Origin: Whitmania pigra | Taxonomy: Eukaryota; Annelida; Clitellata; Hirudinida; Haemopidae | Direction of reading: 5' to 3' | DNA: 64,000 bases | Assembly: GCA_021613335.1 (NCBI GenBank) | Contig: JAJTWR010000118.1 | Span: forward strand, 37,501-101,500 | Part shown: in pieces, positions 48,590 through 60,488 of the stretch | Layout: every line of letters starts with the position of its first letter | Position numbering within the stretch: the first letter of the stretch is position 1 | Notes under the pieces: model-generated | The model's input: only the letters and a program-made list of their open reading frames with translations | The model's database searches: none | Told to the model about the DNA's origin: nothing | Position numbers and translations under genes: made by a program

Positions 48590-51500
48590 CTAGTCAATGG
48601 ATGATTCGGTTGTACTGCATCTGTCGTTGTCTCGGCATTCTTTTGCTCCATCACTCTTTCCTTCTGGGAGAGAATCGATAGAGTCAGTCATTAGAAGTGG
48701 AGAGGTTGCCATGTCAAAGTTGGGTTGGAAATTGACACCCTCTGGAGTTGGGGAGCAGGCGCTTCCAGCCTTGGAAAGTGGATTTCGTGGGTAATTTGAA
48801 CCTCTCTTTGAAGTCACATTTCCTGTTATGAATTGTTCCAGCTTGTCCACACAAGCATCCTGATAATCGTGTATCCATCTGCACCAAGAGATTTATTACA
48901 GGAGATGATTTTGAAAACGTGAAAATTCTGTGAACCTGATTCCATTGAAGTGGGAGATGTGTTTCATGTCATCAGGAAGGGAATCGTTCGGTGGAAATTG
49001 GAAGTCATCGATGACAGGAATGATGTTGCAGCTTCCATTCAGGGCTGCCACAACCTCCTTGAAATAATCAATGGAAAGTAGAATTAGAAATATAAATTTA
49101 GTCTTATTTATGGAATACAATTAGAGATCAGCTCTTGACTTGATCACACTGTTATGCTACAAAGAGCTCAATTTACCCTATGGATCCAATCCTTGCACTC
49201 TGTGTCACCAATGCATCTGTCGAGGGCATTTGGAGTCAAAACCAGGATAAAGTTTTTTGACGATTGAATGCTTGTCACCAGTCCTTCGTCAAATTTTCCA
49301 GCTGCCAATTTTTCAATATCCAAGAACACAGAAAACCCTCTCAATTGCAGATGGACCTTAAGGAGGCTTTGGTGACAACATTTATAGTAAGAATATTTAT
49401 AGAAATAAAAATAATATTTGTGGTAAGAATATTTATTACAATAATATATTACAGTATTGCTATCATTTAGGGACATATTATGACCAGCTAATGCCAGCAC
49501 TGTCTCCAATTACATCAGAACTGCAACATTCACCTTGCAAGTTGTGAGCCGTTTGATCTTCGGTAGCTTATAAACACATCGAGGTTTTTGTCCAACGACT
49601 TGTAATCCGACACATATGGACTTACAGCTGTTGATACCTCTAAAAGATATTCATGAAATATAAGTCAGCACAACTGATTCAATCCCAATACACGCCAAAT
49701 ACTATTTACTTATTCATTTAACTGCCTATGAAATTAAGAAATAGACAAAAGTATGTCGAATTATAAGGATAAATGACAACTTTTTGCAGCCTCCAAGATT
49801 TTCATTCTGTGGATGCCGTTAACAATGCCACAGTCCAATGCCAGATGATCATCATTCACTGATTTGATGATGGACATGTCCACACCAGCCTTTGACATTT
49901 GATAGGAGTACTGTCTGAATTCTTGTCCAATGCTCTTAAGGAAATCATCAAGGCCTGGAGAAACTGCATCGCAAGAGTCATAAGTGGCAATCTGCTTCAG
50001 TTTGTTCAACTCTCGAAAAAATCTAAAAGATATTTTTAATAAATATTTTTAGTTACTTAATAGATTCAACTCTTAATGAAAATCATTCTGCTTAAGGATC
50101 TTTCTAAAATCTATTTAAAAATTGTCTAGAATCAATGTAATATTGAAATTATTTTAAAAAATGTGTTAGATTCAAACTACAACAAGAACTTGAAGAAATT
50201 GGTCACAGACCTCCTTCTATCGACCGCTCTTTCCATTTTGAAGTCTTGTCTCAACTCGTCATCAGTCATCTGCAAAAGCAAATCAGCATCTACTTTGTCT
50301 TCTCTGAATCCTTGCACAATCTTGTCTCTAATTTCATTCTAAAATGAAATAGTTCTTTAACAACCTTAAAATCAAACTTCAACAACTAGTTAAATAGTTA
50401 GTCACTAGCCATATCTGCAAAGTGTACAGTTAGCACCTTGCAATGCAAAATGAAAATATCACATGCATGTACCTGGATCATCCAGTGACAAATATCATCC
50501 GTGGTCCAAAGCATGACCTGTGGATATAAGCTGTTGGGAGGAATCTCTCCTAATATTTCGAGTGCCTTGCTGGAAAAGCGGGATGCCAGTCGGAAGGAAC
50601 TCCTTGAAAGTTGCTTGAGAGGTTCAATGACATTGAGTTCCTTGAAAATCTGAATTGATAAAAAATACAATTATCTTTTACATTAAATTGTTTTTTTTTA
50701 TCAATAACTTTCAAATTATTTCAATTTATTCTTTGATTCAAATATAATTGATATAATTGTATAATTTCTGCAAGACAGAGTCTAAAGAGGCAAGTTAACT
50801 ACTAAGAGTTCAAACCTCAAGTTTTCCTTGCCTGTCCCTTATGGCTGCCTCCATTGCAAAATGAAAAGCAGCAAGGCTCTGCACTTCAACTCTTTTGCTG
50901 CTCAACAACGGCACAAGCCTTGCCAGCCAATCAATAGAATGGCCATGCATGTGAGCCCTATCACTTGTCCCAAACTCCACTGGATCCCTGTTTCTCAGGA
51001 AAGGTTCAATGAGATGAAGAGTTCCAGATTTTGTAACTGCCTGCTCCAATGATTTGTTTGCTCCTAGGGCAGCTATTGCCAAAAATGCGTAGTACTTTAC
51101 TCCATCGTCTTCGGAAAAGGCCAACGGGAAAAGCCATTCTGGAGCATTCCTGGTGATCATAAATTGTTGGCAGTCGTCGTCACCATAGAGAGCCAAGTTG
51201 GCCAAAGATACAGCACAGTGTCTCAACACTGAGGCATCAAAATATCTGCAGGCATACAGCACTGAATCGAGTCCTCCACTTTGAAGGAGTCTTCTGCAAG
51301 TACTTCCAGTGTGTTTGAAAAGACATTCCAATATTCCGAGGGCCGCCTTTGTGACATCCTTGTCATCCTTAAAATAATCTGCAGCCGCAACAATAGTGTC
51401 AAGACCATTTAGACAATTTGCAACATATTCTCTATTTGGCACAGTCATAGACTGTGAGAGGACATTGGCAGAGTTAAGTAACAGGTCTCTGTCTGGACGT

Positions 51501-52783
51501 TTGTTTTTCGAGTGCCGAATCTCTGAAAGTTGATCGAGGATGATGTCGATGCCTCCGTCCGTACGAAGAACGTCGCACAATTTGTAGGCCAGATCTCTGC
51601 CTACTGATGGCAGAGACCAGGCTCTCTCAATGGATGAAAGTATTGCAGTGAGCAATTTGATCTTGTCTTCTCGACTCGATGCTGCAACTGTCAACAGTCG
51701 AATGTAGGTCCTCAGTGCTGATTCTGCTTTGTCCAAGTCACTTTTCAGAGTATCAGATGCTGGTTGGTTTTTGCTTTGAATGGATGTAATTATTGGATTG
51801 AGATGCTTTTTATGGCCACGAATGGGCAGAATCTTTTCAGTGGTAAAAATAATGGGATTCGATTGTGCATCTGATCGTTCTTCTGAATCTTTTTCTGAAA
51901 ACGAAGGCAAAATATCGGCTTTGGACAGAGACACCTGTGGACTTTCGAGAGAGGTACACCTGGAAACTCTGGACTGGATGAAGTACTTGGGGGAATTTAG
52001 AGCATCTTGCACAAGTGGTGATTTTGGCTCCATGGTTATTGTGAGTTTTCTGACTCTGAAACAAAAATTACAGGATGTTAAAAGAAATTATTACATTTTT
52101 TATCAAAACACAATGCCATTATTTTTATAATTATATTTTATTTATAATAAATGATAATCTAATAATAATTAATTAATATATAATAATTATTATTTATCGA
52201 CTTTGATGATCGTATGTGTAAAGCTTCAAAGAAATAATATGACACCTGATTAAACCGCTAAGATTATCCAAAGTCGTTAAGGCAATTAACAAATTTTGTT
52301 CATTCTTCCTAACAATTAACACCAACTTCCTCATATTACTCTTTGTCTGCCTTACTTAATTATGAATAATTTTCACGTCAAAGTGACAATGTGGGCCTAT
52401 TAAAAATGCCTTTATCATCACTTTCAGTGAGTCATTATCAAATCCAGTCTTACTAATCAATGTAATAACCGTTAGATAACGCACCTCTGAAACCAACATC
52501 AAAATATAACAAATTTGTAGCAAGTGCAACAACACGGTAGGAATCAAAAATACATTACTAACCCTTTATAAGGATTCTCGTGTGCTTTCGAAAGATCCCA
52601 GTAAGTACCAGCTTGCTCAGAAACCATTTCATTATCCCTATCGTTGGTGTCTGCTGCAATTACCGACGTCGAAGTGGAATAATTTCTTTGATGACCCTCG
52701 TGGCAGTCGGTGAAATTATTTCCGGCCGATTGAGACCTTTCCGTTACCCTATTTTCTGCACGGCTATCTAAATCATCTGCCAT
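48590..52783 (-). CDS. SARM1: SARM1 NAD+ hydrolase (ARM-SAM-SAM-TIR)
   Basis: SARM1 is the executioner of injury-induced axon degeneration; its TIR domain cleaves NAD+ when the ARM domain senses a high NMN/NAD+ ratio. On the minus strand: [20 protein letters not shown] (exon about 52560-52783); a large ARM exon 50817-52056; SAM exons at about 50415-50650, 50210-50340 and 49780-50020; TIR exons at about 49545-49640 ([16 protein letters not shown]), 49178-49368 ([24 protein letters not shown]), 48928-49068 ([19 protein letters not shown]) and 48590-48878. The junction gives W-I-H-R-E, so the catalytic WxxxE glutamate is kept. In the ARM domain [19 protein letters not shown] and [11 protein letters not shown] keep Trp, Arg and Lys residues that line the vertebrate NAD+/NMN pocket. 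A Ser-rich tail of about 85 residues follows the TIR. The 5' end faces the LRR gene. Confidence 0.95.
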
Positions 52784-53474
52784 GTCTGCTCATTGGAATC
52801 CACAGAAGTAAACTGAGGCAGAAACCTGTATCGCTTGATTTGCGGCACAACAAACATTCTCCAGCCCTCCACCTAGCGACCTCTTTGCGTGGGTGTGGTT
52901 AAGGTCACATTTTTACATTCTCGCATACAGAGAAGGATCATAAGAATCTGTTATCACATTCTCCATCTGCATATGAAAGCCATTAAATTTCAGGTGAGGC
53001 GTTAGTAAGCAAACTTTAATAAATTAAGAGAACCGAGCGACAACTTGTGGATGATTCATAATTCTTTTGAGGATTTCGTAACTGTTGAATAACCTAACCA
53101 CTGGGATGCTAATGAGTTTTTTCTGGTCTCAGGTCATTATGCCCCCTGACTCTTTCATATGTAAACATCATTATTCAAGCTTTTAAGAAGTTCATTACTT
53201 CATGAATATGTTAAGTTGAGCCAAGCACAGCTCGACACAGGTAAGACTCAGCCATAACCAAACATTAAATGCTTATGCAGAATGCTCTCTAAGCACTACC
53301 CAAGTAATCACGTTTTCAGGTCGGATGTTAAACGATTTTAATTGATACTTATTATCCTCATATCCTACTTGTGATCGTTTCGAGTTCGCTGCGATGACAA
53401 CGTTTTGCGATTGCCTATAATATTGAGTGTGTCTTTAGTTTGTAGTGTTATTGTCAAGTTGTCATTTTTTCAAA
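52784..53474. promoter_or_regulatory. Divergent promoter region, SARM1 / LRR receptor
   Basis: 691 bp between two divergent starts, less AT-rich than most gaps here. It contains the 5' ends of both genes; ATGs on the plus strand before 53475 open only short frames. No defined site recognised. Confidence 0.4.
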
Positions 53475-55847
53475 ATGATGACAACAACGGATACATCGTT
53501 AAGCTGGATTATCATCTTGTTGCTTCATTTCTTCTTGGAAACCAATGCCATGTCCTGTCTTAGAACCTCCGAATGTTCGTGCGAAATTGGTAGCCATGGT
53601 GGCATACTAGTCAATTGCAATGGAAGATCGCTAACCAAGATTCCATCGTTCGAACTGAATGATCTCTCAGCTCAAATTTACGAAATATCTCTTAAAGATA
53701 ACGCCATAAAAGAAATACCTGCCAATTCTTTCAACGGAACGATTTTGAAACGACTCGATATCAGTAACAATCCTTTAGCTTCGATTTCTGCTCAAGCCTT
53801 CGCTGGTGTTGAGAAAAGTCTTACTGAACTTTCGATCGGAAGTGACCAGAGTCATATTTTTAGCATCACGTCAATACCTCTACAAACCATGGTCAGTTTG
53901 GAACGTTTATCTATTTCTAATTTCAATGACCTAGATATCAACGAAACTTCATTAAATAAACTCAAAAACTTAAAAGAACTATCGCTGACTGAAGGTTATT
54001 TGGAGAACATTTCTCCCTTAGCTTTTCAATTTCAGTCGGATACTTTAGAAAAGTTAGATTTGTCTGAGAATAAGTTCAAAGCAATGCCCGTAGATGCTTT
54101 GTCAAAGTTGACAAATCTCAAATCTTTGTCCTTGAATTCAAACTACATAAAAGCTTTTGAAGAAGGCGCTTTCGATTCCTTCAGAAAGTTAAGAATTCTC
54201 AACATCGACCGCTTAAATAGACCCGTAATTGAGAGAAGGGCTTTCCGAGGTCTAATTGGAAGCTTAGAAATTCTAAATATGGCGACTTCCAGCTTCTCAG
54301 ACCCCGTCCTCGATGAGATCAAGGATTTGACGAGTCTTACACATTTGTACGCCAGTTACAACGAATTCACAAGATTAGACAAATTTCTTGATGGTTCCCT
54401 CAGTCGTCTGAAACTACTGGATCTCCAGGACAACTTGATATCGAAAATAGATCGCTTGGAATCGAGTACACTTGAAACCCTAATTCTCGAAAACAATCCC
54501 ATCATCGAAGTTTCTTCAGATGCTTTTCACGGCCTACCTTCGCTACAGTCCCTTAACTTAAACAACGCCAAAGGCTTGAAATTGAACGAGGACACATTTA
54601 AGTCGCAATCCCTGACTATGAAAGAACTCCGAATAAATCAAGTAAACCTCTCGAATTCATACTGGAAAGCATTCTCAACACTCAATTCTCTCGAAATCCT
54701 GGGAGCTTCGGGATGCGATTTTTCAGAAATTCCAGATTTCCTGTTTTATTCTTTGTCTCGATTAAAAACGCTAATTCTTGACGAAAACGGCATCAGCTCT
54801 CTCAGCCAGCGTTCATTCCACGGACTTGGATCTTCCTTGCGACACCTGTCTCTAACTGGAAACAAGTTGGCGACGTTGGAAGAATGCGTGTTTTACAATT
54901 TCAATGCCATCAATGTTGCAGAACTAAAGTTGGACAGAAATCCTTTGGTATGCGACTGTAAAATGAAGTGGCTTTACGATCGGATCAAGGTTTTGAGGGC
55001 ACGGCCTGAGACAGCTCACTTGGTTCTCTTGTTGCAGTGGAGATGCGAAAATTTGAATTTGAAATTCAATTCTTTGACCGATGAACATTTTAAAGAATGT
55101 TCTCCCAACGAGCCACCAACTTGCGAAGAGTTTTTAGAATTTTCGACCACAGCAAAACCTAACACCATTCCAGCTGAACTGCATGTCACCGACATCAGAT
55201 CAAACAGTTTTGTCGTGCAATGGAATGGATCCATCGATGAATATTCCCGCCATATTTTGTCATACGAAAAGGTCGATGGGGAGAGACACGATTTTGAGGT
55301 GGCTTCGGGAGCCTTCCAATATCAGATAGAGAATCTCGAGCCTTCTTCGACCTATGTGATTTACTTGACAATCATCTCATCGGGGTCGATAAACAAGACG
55401 TTCAGCACTACGGCAACCACGATTTCATGGATCGACGACCACAGAGAGCAGGTGATCATAGGCACATCACTCGGAATCATTTTTTTCTTCCTGGCTCTCT
55501 TCATCTTCGCTCTCCTCTTCTGCATTTACTCGCGCAAGCCGAACGTTCCTGTTGTCGAAATAACCGAGCACTCGAAAAGATACGTTAAGAGCGGTGACTA
55601 CACGACTGTGAGCATCAGACAATCGGCGTCGAAACCGACAGTTGTCCGCTCGGACGAAATCATCAAGTCCACTCTCGACAACATGACGGAGGAGGAGAAA
55701 TACAGACTCGTGAATTTGTTGACCAACAGCAGGGGCAGCATCGATGCTCTAGACGGTGACCAGGAGAGGAAACATCAGATGAAGCACATATACGAGGAGA
55801 TTCCGAGCGACGTCTACGATGAAATAGACGAAGGGAAGACATTTTAG
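53475..55847 (+). CDS. Single-pass LRR-FN3 receptor with SH2-ligand tail motifs
   Basis: One uninterrupted frame of 790 residues, starting MMTTTDTSLSW at the first in-frame ATG. It has a signal peptide (IIILLLHFFLETNA), an N-terminal Cys cap (CLRTSECSCEIGS), about fifteen leucine-rich repeats of the LxxLxLxxN type (residues about 45-485), a C-terminal LRR cap (NPLVCDCKMKWLYDRI, about 487-540), a fibronectin III domain (about 565-650), one membrane helix (GIIFFFLALFIFALLFCIY, about 665-687) and a 100-residue cytoplasmic tail. The tail ends IYEEIPSDVYDEIDEGKTF, with Y-E-E-I and Y-D-E-I motifs, plus DYTTVSI further up. The layout resembles neuronal LRR adhesion receptors (LRIT/LRFN/Slitrk-like), but I cannot assign an orthologue. 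It has no introns, unlike almost every neighbour. Confidence 0.92.
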   Translation: MMTTTDTSLSWIIILLLHFFLETNAMSCLRTSECSCEIGSHGGILVNCNGRSLTKIPSFELNDLSAQIYEISLKDNAIKEIPANSFNGTILKRLDISNNPLASISAQAFAGVEKSLTELSIGSDQSHIFSITSIPLQTMVSLERLSISNFNDLDINETSLNKLKNLKELSLTEGYLENISPLAFQFQSDTLEKLDLSENKFKAMPVDALSKLTNLKSLSLNSNYIKAFEEGAFDSFRKLRILNIDRLNRPVIERRAFRGLIGSLEILNMATSSFSDPVLDEIKDLTSLTHLYASYNEFTRLDKFLDGSLSRLKLLDLQDNLISKIDRLESSTLETLILENNPIIEVSSDAFHGLPSLQSLNLNNAKGLKLNEDTFKSQSLTMKELRINQVNLSNSYWKAFSTLNSLEILGASGCDFSEIPDFLFYSLSRLKTLILDENGISSLSQRSFHGLGSSLRHLSLTGNKLATLEECVFYNFNAINVAELKLDRNPLVCDCKMKWLYDRIKVLRARPETAHLVLLLQWRCENLNLKFNSLTDEHFKECSPNEPPTCEEFLEFSTTAKPNTIPAELHVTDIRSNSFVVQWNGSIDEYSRHILSYEKVDGERHDFEVASGAFQYQIENLEPSSTYVIYLTIISSGSINKTFSTTATTISWIDDHREQVIIGTSLGIIFFFLALFIFALLFCIYSRKPNVPVVEITEHSKRYVKSGDYTTVSIRQSASKPTVVRSDEIIKSTLDNMTEEEKYRLVNLLTNSRGSIDALDGDQERKHQMKHIYEEIPSDVYDEIDEGKTF

Positions 55848-56498
55848 GATGCCTGCTTTGTGTAATTAATTTATTTATTTCCATTTGATGTGTCTTTCAA
55901 CTGTGATATAGAATTGTTCACTTATGTTTATCCATGTGTGAATGTGTAAATAATGTCGTTTTTGCAATGTGAATGTAGATTGTATAAAAATCACAACAAG
56001 CAATGAAGTTTTTGTCCAGGGTTATTTCAATGGTGAAATGTTTTCCAAGACACGAAGTTGACAACAATGCAATGCTTTTGCAGCAGTTCAACATCAAAAA
56101 TAGCCTTAAGTTATTTAAGAAAAGATTGAAGAAGAGTGATTTTTCAAATGATTTTAAAAATAATTTAGTGAAATTCAAAGCACTCAGTTTGAAAGCATTC
56201 ACAAATCACATTGTAACTCAACATAGATGATATTACCAATAAAGGAGAAGGAGATTCATTTTTAAAAGGCAAATATTTCATTAAAATCATTAGGGTTATT
56301 TTCCAAAGTTAAATGCTAGTTATTAGTAAGAACCTTGACAGAAAAAAATTGTATAGAAACATCTCTAAAGTTAGGAGTGTACAGACATCTATTGAATGCA
56401 AAGAAATATCAAAATAGCAAGCTTCAGTAAAAATTATTCATGAAGGCACAAATAATAATAATATCAATGATAGGCAAACATCCTCAAACATCAACATT
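55848..56498. other. Convergent 3' region, LRR receptor / Cys-rich protein
   Basis: Probably the LRR 3' UTR up to AATAAA at about 56238. A 75-codon plus-strand frame at 56003-56230 is basic and featureless and is not called. No repeats seen. Confidence 0.4.
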
Positions 56499-57137
56499 CT
56501 AAATCTTTTCCCTCTTGTCCAGTTTCTTGGCTTTATCGTCCGAAGCGTCTATCAGAGTTTTTAGCAGCTTTTCTTGGTCGTTCATTACCTTGATATCCAC
56601 CTGAGTCTTCTGTTTCCTCAGCTGAATTTTCCTCCTCAGCTTCCACTTTGTGATGCAACTCACAGCAAAACATATCATCACAATGAGCAGAGTTGCACCT
56701 GCAGCTAATGATGTCATGAAAATGCTTAATAAGAATTTCTCTCTCTTCTGAGTGGCTTCGAGTTTCTCACTTTCACTGATGACGTCAGGATCCACCGTTG
56801 GCATTATGGGCCAGTTGTGAGGGTCGTCATTCCTGTCAACTGTGCAAGCGTACTCGAACTTTTCGAAAGGTTTTTGAAGTTCCTCCTTAATTTTTGGGCA
56901 GAAATACATAAATGACGTCACACAGCTGCTTGCAAAACTGTACTTGAAGCATATTTCCACATATTCTTTCTCGTCTACTTCGGCTAGGAAAGCCGTTCCT
57001 TTGTCAAGATACATTTGGAAACCCTTAAGGCAATTACGAATGTTGTCTCGAGAACAGCCATCACTTTTACAGTTAATTAAATGAAGTAATGTTGCTAAAT
57101 ATGCAAATGCAAGCATGAGACTCCTCAATTGCAACAT
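56499..57137 (-). CDS. Small Cys-rich type I membrane protein
   Basis: I do not recognise the family with certainty. A single-exon frame of 212 residues starts at ATG 57135-57137 (MLQLRSLMLAFAYLATLLHL, a good signal peptide). The ectodomain has about seven cysteines in a C-x4-C-x7-C .. C-x8-C-x8-C .. C pattern (CSRDNIRNC, CFKYSFASSCVTSFMYFC, FEYAC), recalling the spacing of secreted DUF19 / 27-kDa glycoprotein-like domains, though I would not insist on this. A membrane helix (FMTSLAAGATLLIVMICFAV) and a basic tail of about 50 residues rich in Lys and Asp follow (KWKLRRKIQLRKQK). The frame is clean and the topology coherent, so it is very likely a real gene. It is convergent with the LRR gene and in tandem with the SPICE1-like gene. 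Confidence 0.7.
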   Translation of the reverse strand: MLQLRSLMLAFAYLATLLHLINCKSDGCSRDNIRNCLKGFQMYLDKGTAFLAEVDEKEYVEICFKYSFASSCVTSFMYFCPKIKEELQKPFEKFEYACTVDRNDDPHNWPIMPTVDPDVISESEKLEATQKREKFLLSIFMTSLAAGATLLIVMICFAVSCITKWKLRRKIQLRKQKTQVDIKVMNDQEKLLKTLIDASDDKAKKLDKREKI

Positions 57138-57570
57138 TTCCGCTTTTACGGGATCAGGTGCGACCGAAGAAAACAATAACAAAGCAAGAATAAATAAAAG
57201 TGAATTCAGTTTTAGATTCTAAAATTCTCGGAATTTGAATATTTTTAACTTCTCAAAAGTTATAATAATACTTTAAATAAAACAAAAACAAAATCTTATT
57301 TATACGAAAAGACATACTTAAGTTCATTAAATGACCGACCAACACAACCGCCTGGAACATCTTCCAATCGACAACTTCGGCCGCAACCACATCCCATATT
57401 CTTAACAAATGAAAAACCAGTCAGTTTGATTAAAGCAAGCAATTGCTTTTTTTTAAATCGAAATATCACTGTAAATTATTTAAAACAAAATCAGTTGGTC
57501 GTAAAATTAAAATCAGGCGAAACAATCAAGCAAATTTGCATCAGCAGAAAACTAGTCACAAAAACAAATA

Positions 57571-60488
57571 TTATGTTTCATAACATTGGGAATGAGCAGT
57601 TTTCTCCATCAATAAGATCCTGTTCAACTCCTTCAACTTCTCATCCTTTATGCGATTCAATTCTGCAAGTTGCTGCTGTTTTAGTTTCTCTTTGGAATTA
57701 TCACATTCTAACTGGCTGGGTTTCGGATGATCTGCACAATTTAAAATAAATTCCAGAAATGTTTGTTTAAAGTTAAAATTTATATCAAATGGAGCATATG
57801 ATTAAAAATAAATCAAATATTGTTTTTTCGAGCCTTCTTCAATAACTTTAAAAAAAAACAATAAAATTTATTAACTTGGAAACAGAGGGCTGTCGATTTG
57901 CTTTGGTGCAATAATTGGGATGACCAACTTCGTATTTTTGACATTTTGCTCACTCACAAGACTATAAATGGATGGATTGCAAGTTGATGAAGGAAAGTTG
58001 CCATCATCACATTTTGGTTGACCATCCAAATCTCTTCTCCATGTCAAAGCATTCACCTTATTAGAGTAAAAAATCAAAAAATAAATCTGAACTGACAATA
58101 AATCAGTATCATCTGCCAATTTTGGTCAAGTAATAACTAATTAAAGAGTATAAGTAATGCCTTGGAAACAGAGCAGGTGTTTTCATTTCCATCCATCCGG
58201 TCATTTTCCATCTTCTTTCTCAGGCTGGAAATGTCATCCTTCAGAGATGCAATCTCCTTGAATTGAAGAATTATAATTAAAAATATTACTATACACTATA
58301 CTGCAAATAATTGCTTAAAAATTATAAACCTACAAACAATTACTGGGAACTTAGTTGATGTCCACAGTTTTATGAATGATTGATAATTATCTTCAAATTA
58401 TGAAAATGATTAGCATTACAAGAGGTAAAATATACCTTTTCCATTCGTTGATATGAGTTCGACAACAATTCCAAATTTGTTTCTGCTTCTTTCCTCTTAC
58501 CTGTTTCGACGTTCAGTCTATCTGCGATCTGCAAATAAAACACTTCACCGCATGAAGTTGCGGCACACGAACAAACGTTGGTTCCAATGCATTATCATCA
58601 CCACCATCATCATGATCATCATCACCACCATCATCATGATCATCATCACCACCATCATCATGATCATCATCACCACCATCATCATGATCATCATCACCAC
58701 CATCATCATGATCATCATCACCACCGTCATCATATCACCATCATGTTAATTTCATGATCACCTCTTCAAAATGATCAGACATGATCGAAACTGCAGCCAG
58801 CAACTGCTTCAAGCAGATTGATTCATTTCCAACATCCAAGTTCTAAAATTAAAACCTCAGATTCAAATGACATTGAAACGAACGTTTAGAAACAAAGTAG
58901 AAATCAATTCGGAACATCAACATGTTAAATATATTTTTACATATTAAATAACTTAAATAACAAAGACAATAAAACTTCTCAAACATTTTTAGAAGATGAC
59001 AGATAGGACTTTGGTGAGATGTGAGAATGGTCATCATCATCATCGTCATAATCATCATTGTCCTCATCAGCATCAACTTGCTCCCATTCTCCTTCATCAC
59101 CATGTTTGTAATTGTTTAAAATTCTTACAGGATAATGCCTCTTGTTATCTTTTTAAACAAATAAATTATTATAAATAAAACAGACATTAGATAAATAATC
59201 GTCAATCAACTATTAACAATTTAATTTTTTTAAGGATCTTTAGAGGGAAGAATGTCTCCGCATAAACAAATATAGGTAATTGTAAATCTTTGAAACAATC
59301 GATCCGACCTGTTGATAGTTTTGTTTTGACTTTTGCGCTTTTGGCCAACGACGTTTGCCTGTTTTCCTTTCCAATGAATTCTAAAATGAAGACTTACTTG
59401 CTAAAATGTTAAATCAATATAAATTGGAAACTTAACGACAACATTCTTAATATCAATTAAAAACCTTTTGATGGCCAGTTTGTTTGATTCTTGTCATGCC
59501 TTAGAAAATAGAAAAAAGAGCTGCACTGAACACATTGTTACAGGCATTATATAAAAATCAAATGCTTGTTTGTGGCATCGTTCATTCTACTACACTTTAA
59601 AATATCGCGTTTCTATTCAATCATTTACATGCACATAATGAACATTGCTTAAAGTTGAGAAAAACAATAAATAATAAATACCAGAACAATGCTTACTTTA
59701 TTTGAGAATCGTAAAAGCTAACATGGCTGTTCGTTGAAGAACTTCTTTTTGTTATAGAACCCTGGAAATAAAGTATTTAGACATCATTTTCTAATATTCA
59801 AGTCTGAAAACTTGCAAGTGAACTGCTACAAAAGCTATAATATGGCAACTGACATAAAATTTTAACAATTTTACATCATTTTTGCTGATACTCACATCAC
59901 TTTCATTTTGAACAACTTCTTTAAAAACTCCTTTAGATGCTAGTGAATTCTTTTTTATCACTGAAATCAAAATTTTAGGGTAATGTTACTTTAAATATAA
60001 AATGATTCACTAATAATATAAAAATGGATCACTAATAATATAATATAAGAATAGTTCACTAATAATATAAAAATGATTCAGTAATAACATAAAAAAAATT
60101 AACTGATTGCTAAAATAATGTGAAACCTTGCATGATTTTTTTTTGAAGGAAGTCCTCCTTGACCAGGTCAGTATTTGCAGACTGATGCAAAAGTTTCCTC
60201 CTTAACTGATTTTTATGTTAAATCACTTTAAATATTCTTATTCATATCGATCAAAGTAAAAATTAAAATTACCAAATCATCTTTTGATGCTCTAAAAGCT
60301 GTTAAATCGTTTACCGAGTCCTGAATACATAACAATCGTAAATGTTATTAACATGTATTTAACAAAAAAAACTTGCAGCTAAACATACTGACATCCCAAG
60401 CAGGTTTTTTTCTCCCAGAATTTAAAATTTTATTTTTCTGTTGGTGAACAGAAAACGGTCGTGTTGCGGGAGATTTTTTCAGCGGCAT
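57571..60488 (-). CDS. SPICE1: SPICE1-like spindle and centriole protein
   Basis: Vertebrate SPICE1 is a coiled-coil centriole protein required for centriole duplication and spindle formation. The minus-strand start is MPLKKSPATRPFSVHQQKNK (ATG 60486-60488). The first exons read PAWDVS, then DSVNDLTAFRASKDDL, closely matching the WDNTVTDLT..RATPEDL segment of human SPICE1. Many small exons follow (about 60120-60205, 59895-59960, 59704-59765, 59310-59380). A central helical part comes next: LKQLLAAVSIMSDHFEE (58765-58845), IADRLNVETGKRKEAETNLE (58440-58530), EIASLKDDISSLRKKMEND (58163-58257), then about 57885-58060 and a last exon with LKQQQLAELNRIKDEKLKEL ending in TAA at 57571-57573. The N-terminal motif and the helical block support the family call. 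Exon joins in the middle are approximate and the predicted protein is shorter than the vertebrate one. Confidence 0.65.
58590..58735. repeat. 24-bp minisatellite in SPICE1-like intron
   Basis: About six near-perfect copies of a 24-bp unit, CATGATCATCATCACCACCATCAT in four-base steps (quoted core CATGATCATCATCACCACC). Because 24 is a multiple of three it opens long His/Ile/Met frames on both strands, which are artefacts of the repeat. Confidence 0.95.

Noticed and set aside
56003..56230. 75-residue basic plus-strand frame
   Set aside because: It sits between the LRR stop and a downstream AATAAA, so it is most simply 3' UTR. No homology or signal peptide.
58453..58749. Long His/Ile/Met-rich frames on both strands
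   Set aside because: They arise from the 24-bp ATC/CAC minisatellite, whose unit is a multiple of three, so all frames stay open. No coding evidence.
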